Assembly: GCA_964574335.1 (NCBI GenBank)
Contig: CAZNNH010000229.1
Coordinates: 1-8,205, forward strand
Reading direction: 5' to 3'
Length of the DNA stretch: 8,205 nucleotides
Source of the DNA: CAZNNH01 sp964574335
GTDB lineage: Bacteria > Acidobacteriota > Vicinamibacteria > Fen-336
Under the pieces are notes generated by a model. That model worked only from the letters and a program-made list of their open reading frames with translations. It had not been told where the DNA came from and did not search any database. Shown here piece after piece: positions 1 to 4,676 of this stretch (position 1 is its first letter; each line of letters begins with the position of its first letter). The position numbers and the translations under genes are program-made.

Positions 1-604
1 CGCTCACAAGGCATCGCAGCTTCTCCGCCAGCGCCTTCCGGGCCAGGTACAGCCGTGACTTGATCGTGCCCTCCGGCAGCTCCAGCAACCCCGCCACCTC
101 GCGCACGCCGTGCCCTTCGATGGCCGCCAGGACCGTTACGATCCGCAGCTTCTCGGGGAGCGCGTCGAGCGCCTCCCACACCCTGGCGCTTCGCTCGGCT
201 CGCAGGGCCTCCTCCTCCACGGAATCGCTCCTCGGACACCACCGCAGGGCGTGCTGCTCCTCGCGCCTCTGGCGGCGGCTACTGGCCCGGCGCCGATCCA
301 GCGCCAGCCGAAACGAGGTCCGGACTAGCCAGGCCCGGAACCGATTGCGATCCCGCAGCGACGGATAGGCGCGCCGGGCACGGAGGAAGGCCTCCTGGGC
401 CACGTCCTCGGCGTCCTCGCGGTGGCGCAGGACCGACAGCGCGACCCGAAACGCCAGCGCACAGGTGTCGGCGACCCGCTGCTCGAGCTCGCGCTCGAAC
501 GGAGAGTCGACCGTCACCGGCCGGCCGCAAAGGCGGACCGCGTCTTGCACGTACACTTCATCCGTCCTCGACCACAAGACGCCGCTGCGGCCCAGGTGGT
601 TCAC
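1..604 (-). CDS. ECF-type RNA polymerase sigma factor (3' end beyond window)
   Basis: Sigma-70 family sigma factor that would direct RNA polymerase to a dedicated promoter set. The reverse-strand frame is open for 201 codons to the window edge, with an in-frame TGA upstream at 657-659. Counting from a GTG at 604, region 2 spans about residues 36-106, with the typical EDAEDVAQEAFLRA core (63-76) followed by an RFRAWLVRTSFRLALDRRR stretch (88-106). A variable Arg/Glu-rich linker follows. Region 4 (about 142-198) contains LPEKLRIV and the helix-turn-helix core VREVAGLLELPEGTIKSRL (167-185). No ATG exists in this frame. GTG 604 is chosen because GGAGAGG lies just upstream and it falls 28 bases after the preceding gene's stop. 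TTG at 577 and GTG at 556 are alternatives. The gene is last in a same-strand trio with the phosphoesterase and protease. The C-terminus and any anti-sigma partner lie outside the window. Family assignment is firm; start and target regulon are not. Confidence 0.88.
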   Translation of the reverse strand, partial: MNHLGRSGVLWSRTDEVYVQDAVRLCGRPVTVDSPFERELEQRVADTCALAFRVALSVLRHREDAEDVAQEAFLRARRAYPSLRDRNRFRAWLVRTSFRLALDRRRASSRRQRREEQHALRWCPRSDSVEEEALRAERSARVWEALDALPEKLRIVTVLAAIEGHGVREVAGLLELPEGTIKSRLYLARKALAEKLRCLVS

Positions 605-607
605 CTG

Positions 608-614
608 CCTCTCC
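608..614 (-). promoter_or_regulatory. Ribosome binding site supporting the GTG start of the sigma factor
   Basis: On the minus strand GGAGAGG reads at 614-608, followed by CAG and then GTG at 604-602. Six bases separate the GGAG core from the start codon. The site decides the start call because the frame has no ATG. Confidence 0.5.
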
Positions 615-632
615 AGGACGGTCGGGTGGGTG

Positions 633-1781
633 TCACTGGGCAGCCGGGGCCCATCTCAGCTCCAGAAGGCAGACCGCCGGCGGGCAGAGGAAGCGGATCG
701 GCGGCGCCGCGCCGCGTTCCAGGCCGATCCCGGGCGACACGTGTAGCCACAGGCCGTCGAGGCGGGTGAGGCCGGCGGCGCTACGCCTCGGGATCCGCGA
801 GAGGGTGAGCGGGGGGCCGAAGAACGGCACCACCACCTGGCCGCCGTGGGTGTGTCCCGCCAGGGCCAGGTCGACTCCGGGCACCCGGGCCAGGGCGAGC
901 GCGAAGTCAGGGCTATGCCCGAGCACGATCCGGGCGTCCGCGGGCGGCGCGCTCCGCACCAGGGAGGCCAGTGTCTCGACGCTGCGGGTGCGGCTGTTTC
1001 GCAGGCTGAGGCCGACGAGGGCCACACGGTGGCCATCCGCCAGCCTGACGGCCACCGAGCGGTCCGACAGCGGCACGAAGCCCGAGCCTTCCAACGTCGC
1101 CGGCCAGTCGTGGTCGACGTCGCCCTGGACCGCGTAGGCGCCGAGGGGCGCCCGGGCCGCCGCCAAGCGCAACAGGTCGCGCAGCCGGGGCAGCGCTTGC
1201 TCCCGGCTCCCCCAGGGGTCGCTCTGGGCCAGATCGCCGGTGAAGACGATCAGGTCGGGGCGTTGCTCCAGGCCCAGGCGAAGCGCCCGCTCCTCGTGCT
1301 CACCGACCCGGGCCGCCTGGATGTCGCTCAGATGGAGGATCCGCAGGACGCTGGAGGGAGGCCGGCCACCATTCGAGACCACGGTGTGGGTGCGCACCTG
1401 AAGGTTGAACGGCTCGAAGTGGTAGGCGTAGCCGTAGGTGGCGAGCAGCGCCAGGAGAAGCCCCGTCGCGAATCGGGCCGGACCCTTTCGTCCGGCGCGC
1501 GACATCAGCCAGACGGTGGCCGCCGCGAGCAGCACGCCCTCGCCGAACAGCGCCTGGCAGACGAGCCCGATGAACGTGAAGCGGGGGGATGGGGCGAACG
1601 GCAAGAGCAGGCCCGCCCACGTCACCGCGACGGCCAGGAAGAACGTGCCGCCCCCGACCAGCCCCGCCCACGGATGTGTCCCCGAGCGGGCCCGCCAGGC
1701 CGCCAGGCCCAGCAGCCCCACCACCCCGGCCAGGAGCCCGGCGTGGAAGACACCGACGACCAGCCAATACCGTTCGCTCAC
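633..1781 (-). CDS. Membrane-anchored metallophosphoesterase (YkuE/YaeI-like) with altered catalytic motifs
   Basis: A 382-residue protein with an N-terminal membrane region and a C-terminal calcineurin-like phosphoesterase domain. Four hydrophobic segments are visible at about 6-28, 38-60, 68-94 and 103-121. The catalytic domain runs from about 145 to 375: LHLSDIQ (D153, Q155), FTGDLAQSDP (D183), GDVDHDW (220-226), GHSPD (H289) and GHTHGGQ (H310, H312). The last motif is typical of the YkuE/YaeI group, whose members hydrolyse phosphodiesters or lipid-linked phosphates near the membrane. Two motifs deviate: the usual D-x-H reads D-x-Q, and the usual GNHD reads GDVD with a displaced His at 224. 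Substrate and activity are therefore uncertain. The gene starts 31 bases after the M48 protease stop and ends 28 bases before the predicted sigma start, which suggests co-transcription. The fold assignment is strong; a physiological role in lipid or envelope metabolism is inference. Confidence 0.88.
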   Translation of the reverse strand: MSERYWLVVGVFHAGLLAGVVGLLGLAAWRARSGTHPWAGLVGGGTFFLAVAVTWAGLLLPFAPSPRFTFIGLVCQALFGEGVLLAAATVWLMSRAGRKGPARFATGLLLALLATYGYAYHFEPFNLQVRTHTVVSNGGRPPSSVLRILHLSDIQAARVGEHEERALRLGLEQRPDLIVFTGDLAQSDPWGSREQALPRLRDLLRLAAARAPLGAYAVQGDVDHDWPATLEGSGFVPLSDRSVAVRLADGHRVALVGLSLRNSRTRSVETLASLVRSAPPADARIVLGHSPDFALALARVPGVDLALAGHTHGGQVVVPFFGPPLTLSRIPRRSAAGLTRLDGLWLHVSPGIGLERGAAPPIRFLCPPAVCLLELRWAPAAQ

Positions 1782-1812
1782 GCGGTCAGCTCCATGCCCC
1801 CGGCATCCGCGC

Positions 1813-2778
1813 TCAGTGCCAGAGCCCGCTGACGTGCCAGCGCGGGGGGCGGGTCACCCGCGGCCAGGCGCTGGGCAGCTCGAGACCCTGGGCGTGGGCC
1901 GGGTCGACGGACGGCCCGGGCGGTCGCCGCCCGGCCAGCTCGAGCAGCCGTGCCACCCGCTCCTTCGTGTTGGGGTGGGTCCGGAGCACCGAGGGCTCCG
2001 GGTTGCCTCGTCCCGGGAAGAGCCATGCCCACAGGTTCCGCTCCTGGCGTTCCAGCTTCTCCAGGGCCGCGGCCAGGCCGATCGGGTCGCCGGTGAGCTG
2101 CACGGCGCCCAGGTCGGCATCCAGCTCGCGGGTCCGCGACAGCGCGAGCTGCATCAGGCCGCTCAGCGTCGGCGCCGCCAGAAGCAGCAGGATCGGCAGC
2201 CAGGCCACCTCGACCATCCCGGAGAGGGCCATCGGCAGGCTGAGCAGCAGCAGGAGCTGGCCCAGCGTCGACAGCGCCGAGGTGATGCGGCTGATCGTGT
2301 CCGCCAGGCCCATCACCCAGACGTCGTTGTGGCGGATGTGGCTCACCTCGTGGGCCAGCACCCCGGCCAGCTCGCGCAGGCTGAGCCGGCGCAGCAGCCC
2401 ATCGGTGATGCCGATCGCGGACTCCTGCGGCCGCCCCACCGAGAAGGCGTTCAGGATCCGGGTGGGGACGTAGAAGAGGCGGGGGGCGCGCGGCAGCCGC
2501 GCCCGATCGGCGAGGATCTCGACGATGCCGTGCAGCTCGACAAGCTCGGCGGGGTGTAGCGGCCGCGCCCCGTACATGCGCAGCACCATCGCCGGCGACA
2601 TCCGCGGGCCCAGGAAGACCAACAGCAGGCCGAGACCGACCACGTAGATCGCGCCGACGGATCCCCACATCAGGTAGCCGAGCAGGAGCAGCAGCAGGCC
2701 CATCCCCAGCACGAGCAGCGCCGAGGCCAGCAGGTTGGACCAGGTGTGGTTGACGATGGCGTTCTCGTCGATGGCCAT
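1813..2778 (-). CDS. htpX: HtpX-like M48 family membrane zinc metalloprotease
   Basis: A 321-residue integral-membrane protease. Two hydrophobic helices lie near the N-terminus (about 16-37 and 40-57). The zinc motif HEVSH is at 143-147, within LAGVLAHEVSHIRHND. Two more hydrophobic segments follow (about 170-184 and 190-212), and then SRTRELDAD (214-222), whose E218 is the expected third zinc ligand. This order of helices and motifs matches HtpX, which cleaves misfolded membrane proteins at the cytoplasmic face and takes part in envelope stress responses. The protein is somewhat longer than typical HtpX, with a Pro/Arg-rich tail after about residue 280. The ATG at 2778 is used because the hydrophobic helix follows after a short polar stretch; its ribosome site (AGG about 10 bases upstream) is weak. 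It is the first gene of the minus-strand trio, ahead of the phosphoesterase and sigma genes. M48 membership is firm, while orthology to E. coli HtpX specifically is less so. Confidence 0.9.
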   Translation of the reverse strand: MAIDENAIVNHTWSNLLASALLVLGMGLLLLLLGYLMWGSVGAIYVVGLGLLLVFLGPRMSPAMVLRMYGARPLHPAELVELHGIVEILADRARLPRAPRLFYVPTRILNAFSVGRPQESAIGITDGLLRRLSLRELAGVLAHEVSHIRHNDVWVMGLADTISRITSALSTLGQLLLLLSLPMALSGMVEVAWLPILLLLAAPTLSGLMQLALSRTRELDADLGAVQLTGDPIGLAAALEKLERQERNLWAWLFPGRGNPEPSVLRTHPNTKERVARLLELAGRRPPGPSVDPAHAQGLELPSAWPRVTRPPRWHVSGLWH

Positions 2779-2941
2779 GGCTTACCTGACTCTCATCATA
2801 ACCAGGTGTCCTCGCGAGCTGTTTGTCACAGCCAACGGCCCGTGTCGTAGATTCTTCGGGCGCCGGCAGGGCGCCGCCGTCAGAATGACGCGAGCAGGCC
2901 GCACCGGGTTGGGCTAAGCTTCACGCCTCGAGGAGGCGAGG
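2779..2941. promoter_or_regulatory. Divergent intergenic region between the protease operon and the acid phosphatase
   Basis: These 163 bases separate divergently transcribed genes and must carry promoters for both. On the minus strand a TATGAT -10-like hexamer sits at 2800-2795, which would give a leader of only about 10 bases before the protease ATG; I find no convincing -35 at the right distance. On the plus strand a weak TAAGCT (2915-2920) is the only -10-like box before the phosphatase. Two GGCGCC palindromes at 2859-2864 and 2870-2875 could pair as a six-base hairpin with a five-base loop. No coding potential stands out. Confidence 0.35.
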
Positions 2942-3691
2942 ATGGACCGACTGCGCTTGGGCGGTGGGCTGCTGCTGTCGATGACGCTGCTGGTCGGCTC
3001 GGGGTGCCGATCCGCCCACCCGGTGGGCGTGGCCAGCCCACGGCCGGCTCCCCAGATCTCGGACGGCCTCCACTGGATGCGCAACTCGGCCGAGCACCGC
3101 GCCGTCTTCCTCCAGACCTATGCCTGGGCGACCCGGGAGCTGGATCGTCTGGCGGCCGGCCGAGCACCGGGGACCTGGGCCGTGATCTCCGACGCCGACG
3201 AGACCATCCTGGACACCTCGTCGTACCAGAAAGAACGAGACGAAGCCGGCCGCGCCTTCTCGCAGGAGACCTGGGAGGCGTGGGTATTGAGCAGCCCGGC
3301 GACGCCGGTGCCGGGCGCCGTGGCCTTCTTTCGGCATGTCAAGGAGCTGGGCGGCAAGGTCGCCGTCGTCACCAACCGTGGCGCGTCGCTGTGCCCGGTG
3401 ACGGAGGACAACCTGCGATCGATCGGCGTCCCCTTCGACGTCGTGCTCTGCCGCACGCCCGAGAGCGCGTACAAGGAAGCGCGATTCGAGCGGGTGGCCA
3501 CCGGCCAGGCCTCGCTCGACCTGCCCCCGCTCGAGATCCTGATGTGGCTCGGCGACAACATCCAGGACTTCCCGCAGCAGCGGCAGGCGTTGCGGCACGC
3601 CGCCGACGCGGAGCTCCGGAGCTTCGGGACCCGCTTCATCATCTTCCCGAACCCGGTCTACGGCTCGTGGGTCGCTAACCCGCGCGAGTGA
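2942..3691 (+). CDS. HAD-IIIB acid phosphatase / e(P4)-like 5'-nucleotidase, exported
   Basis: A 249-residue exported phosphatase of the HAD superfamily, subfamily IIIB (class B acid phosphatase and lipoprotein e(P4) relatives), which dephosphorylate nucleotides and small phosphomonoesters in the periplasm. The N-terminus has a basic start (MDRLR), a hydrophobic core and LLVGSGC, so Cys22 may be lipidated. Gly at the -3 position is a poor lipobox, so a secreted soluble form is possible. HAD motif I is SDADETILD (D84 nucleophile, D86), and the following SSYQ resembles the e(P4) family. Motif II is VVTNR (T144), K178 suits the motif III lysine, and the acidic motif is WLGDNIQDF (D205, D209). 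All catalytic residues are present. AGGAGG at 2931-2936 lies five bases before the ATG. A hairpin at 3714-3731 separates it from the fur gene, so it is probably its own transcription unit. Family assignment is strong; substrate is not shown. Confidence 0.9.
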   Translation: MDRLRLGGGLLLSMTLLVGSGCRSAHPVGVASPRPAPQISDGLHWMRNSAEHRAVFLQTYAWATRELDRLAAGRAPGTWAVISDADETILDTSSYQKERDEAGRAFSQETWEAWVLSSPATPVPGAVAFFRHVKELGGKVAVVTNRGASLCPVTEDNLRSIGVPFDVVLCRTPESAYKEARFERVATGQASLDLPPLEILMWLGDNIQDFPQQRQALRHAADAELRSFGTRFIIFPNPVYGSWVANPRE

Positions 3692-3713
3692 CCTGGCCCG
3701 ACCCCTAGCGCGC

Positions 3714-3731
3714 CGGCACGCCCGCGTGCCG
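3714..3731 (+). terminator. Possible hairpin terminator after the acid phosphatase gene
   Basis: CGGCACG (3714-3720) is followed by the loop CCCG and the perfect complement CGTGCCG (3725-3731), 22 bases after the phosphatase stop. The stem is seven bases and all strong pairs but one. No T-run follows on either strand, so classic intrinsic termination is doubtful; it could instead be a folded 3' end or chance in GC-rich DNA. Confidence 0.35.
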
Positions 3732-3756
3732 AGGCGACGAGGGCCGAGCACACCTC

Positions 3757-3798
3757 ATGCAACTCGGTTGCATCTGCAGTATGCTGCGTCGATGCAAC
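3757..3798 (+). promoter_or_regulatory. Probable Fur-family operator: three ATGCAAC half-sites upstream of and over the fur start
   Basis: A perfect inverted repeat ATGCAAC-TCG-GTTGCAT lies at 3757-3773. A third copy of ATGCAAC at 3792-3798 is inverted relative to GTTGCAT (3767-3773) and coincides with the first codons of the regulator gene. The arrangement covers the -35/-10 region and start of a Fur-family gene, which fits autoregulation. Fur-family repressors bind inverted repeats of this size, but the ATGCAAC sequence does not match the E. coli Fur box. That this Fur protein binds it is inference. Confidence 0.65.
3780..3785 (+). promoter_or_regulatory. -10-like element of a possible leaderless fur promoter
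   Basis: TATGCT matches the TAnnnT pattern of a sigma-70 -10 element and ends six bases before the ATG at 3792. Transcription would start at or beside that A, giving a leaderless message. At 17-base spacing the -35 position (3757-3762) is ATGCAA, a poor match that falls inside the operator palindrome. Confidence 0.35.
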
Positions 3799-4235
3799 TG
3801 GGGTGTTCGAGCCTGGAACGGGAGGCAGGTCGACGCCTGGCAGGTGCCTCGCTCCGTCGAACCCGGCCCCGCGTGGCGGTGCTGACGGCGCTGCTGGAGG
3901 CCCGGCGGCCCCTCAGCCAGGAGGAGATCGCCGGGCACCTCCGCGGGCGGGCGCCCAACAAGGTGACCATCTACCGCGCGCTCGAGGCGTTGCTCCGGGC
4001 CGACCTGGTGCATCGCGCCTTTCTCCAGGAGCGCACCTGGCGTTTCGAGCTGGCCGACCACTGCCAGAAGCGGCAGTGCCACCCTCACTTCACCTGCACC
4101 GGCTGCGGGGAGATCTCCTGCCTGCAGTCGATCCACGCGCCGCTGGTGGCGCGGCGGCACAGGGGCTTCGTGGTCCACCGCCAACGCATCGAGCTGGAGG
4201 GACTCTGCCCGGCCTGCGGCACGACCGGAAGATGA
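3792..4235 (+). CDS. Fur-family metal-responsive transcriptional repressor (Fur/Zur-like)
   Basis: A 147-residue Fur-family repressor that would bind operator DNA when loaded with metal. The N-terminal winged helix includes LRRTRPRVAVLTALLEARRPLSQEEI in outline (21-46) and a recognition helix around NKVTIYRALEALLRADLV (56-73), the family signature. The C-terminal half carries two CxxC pairs, CTGC (C102, C105) and CPAC (C139, C142), expected to hold a structural zinc. Candidate regulatory ligands are H90, C91, C96, H97, H99 and H115. The usual HHDH run of Fur is CHPH here (96-99), and there is an extra Cys at 110, so metal specificity cannot be read directly. A GTG at 3726 would lengthen the protein, but it lies inside a hairpin and translates through the operator; ATG 3792 gives normal family length. 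Its stop overlaps the start of the next gene (ATGA, 4232-4235). With a TonB receptor downstream, control of metal uptake is likely; zinc or iron is a guess. Confidence 0.9.
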   Translation: MQLGCSSLEREAGRRLAGASLRRTRPRVAVLTALLEARRPLSQEEIAGHLRGRAPNKVTIYRALEALLRADLVHRAFLQERTWRFELADHCQKRQCHPHFTCTGCGEISCLQSIHAPLVARRHRGFVVHRQRIELEGLCPACGTTGR

Positions 4236-4597
4236 CCCGTCCCGGTCACCGGTTGCCGGGCGACGCTTCGACGATCTGCTGGACGGCAGCCGCATCGCCC
4301 GTTCTACGCGCGAGCGCCTGGCTGGCGATTGCGACGTCGGTCTGTTTCGTGGTCGTGCACAGTCCGGCCCTGCACAACCACTCCGACTCGGACTCCGGGA
4401 CGGGGTGCGTCATCTGTCAGGCGCTGGCCAGCGTCACGCCCGACCTGCCGACCTGCGCCTCCGCTCCACCCGTTGCCACAATCGTCGAAGGGAAACGTCC
4501 GCCGGCACCCACCGCGACCTACGCGCAGCCCCTGCTCGGCGACGCGTCGTCGCCGCGCGGCCCTCCCACCACCCACACCCTCAGCACCCCTATCTGA
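4232..4597 (+). CDS. Small single-span membrane or secreted protein with His/Asp/Cys metal-binding motif
   Basis: A 121-residue protein whose ATG overlaps the fur stop in an ATGA junction, indicating translational coupling. A hydrophobic segment at about 25-42 could be a signal peptide or membrane anchor. Immediately after it come HSPALHNHSDSDS (43-55: H43, H48, H50, D52, D54) and CVIC (C59, C62), a compact set of metal-ligand residues. The rest is Pro/Ala/Thr-rich and looks unstructured. Small proteins with a hydrophobic helix followed by H-x-H and C-x2-C, such as DUF2946-like ones, occur near metal-transport genes. I recognise this resemblance but cannot confirm family membership. The position between a Fur-type repressor and a TonB receptor suggests a role in metal capture, delivery or sensing in the periplasm. 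The overlapping frame of the receptor is also open here, so the reading-frame choice rests on the coupling and the ligand cluster. Confidence 0.65.
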   Translation: MTRPGHRLPGDASTICWTAAASPVLRASAWLAIATSVCFVVVHSPALHNHSDSDSGTGCVICQALASVTPDLPTCASAPPVATIVEGKRPPAPTATYAQPLLGDASSPRGPPTTHTLSTPI

Positions 4598-4601
4598 AGG
4601 C

Positions 4602-4629
4602 ACGGGCGCCTCGCAGGCTGGTCGCCCGT
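4602..4629 (+). other. Inverted repeat in the gap before the TonB receptor gene
   Basis: ACGGGCG (4602-4608) pairs perfectly with CGCCCGT (4623-4629) around a 14-base loop. It begins four bases after the small gene's stop and ends 48 bases before the receptor ATG. It may tune expression of the receptor relative to the upstream genes or protect a processed mRNA end. I compared the gap by eye with the cobalamin riboswitch and saw no match to its conserved box. Confidence 0.35.
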
Positions 4630-4664
4630 CGCTAGCCCTGTTGGGGGAGCCTGTCGTTCCGTGC

Positions 4665-4674
4665 GGAGGAGGAG
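4665..4674 (+). promoter_or_regulatory. Strong ribosome binding site deciding the TonB receptor start
   Basis: GGAGGAGGAG is complementary to the 3' end of 16S rRNA and lies two bases before the ATG at 4677. The upstream GGAGG repeat unit gives about seven bases of spacing. It favours this start over upstream in-frame ATGs reaching back to 4329. Confidence 0.7.
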
Positions 4675-4676
4675 TG

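Noticed and set aside
846..1832. Long plus-strand open frame opposite the phosphoesterase gene
   Set aside because: Low-complexity Arg/Gln/Gly/Pro composition with no recognisable domain. It mirrors a well-supported minus-strand gene, as is common in GC-rich DNA.
1438..2559. Plus-strand open frame of 373 codons across the phosphoesterase and protease genes
   Set aside because: Biased composition, no motifs, and it spans two real genes and their junction on the other strand.
2921..3751. Minus-strand open frame opposite the acid phosphatase
   Set aside because: Arg/Gly/Ala-rich with no domain, while the opposite strand carries all HAD motifs.
3726..3791. Upstream GTG start for the Fur-family gene
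   Set aside because: The GTG lies inside the 3' arm of a hairpin, the added 22 residues are not Fur-like, and they would be translated from the operator palindrome.
4329..4676. Extension of the TonB receptor frame back to 4329
   Set aside because: The extra 116 residues are Arg/Pro/Ser-rich with no signal peptide and overlap the coupled small gene. The start at 4677 has a strong ribosome site and begins a proper signal peptide.
4598..4676. Cobalamin riboswitch upstream of the TonB receptor
   Set aside because: A faint resemblance to the B12 box was seen, but the conserved core elements are missing and the gap is too short for the aptamer.
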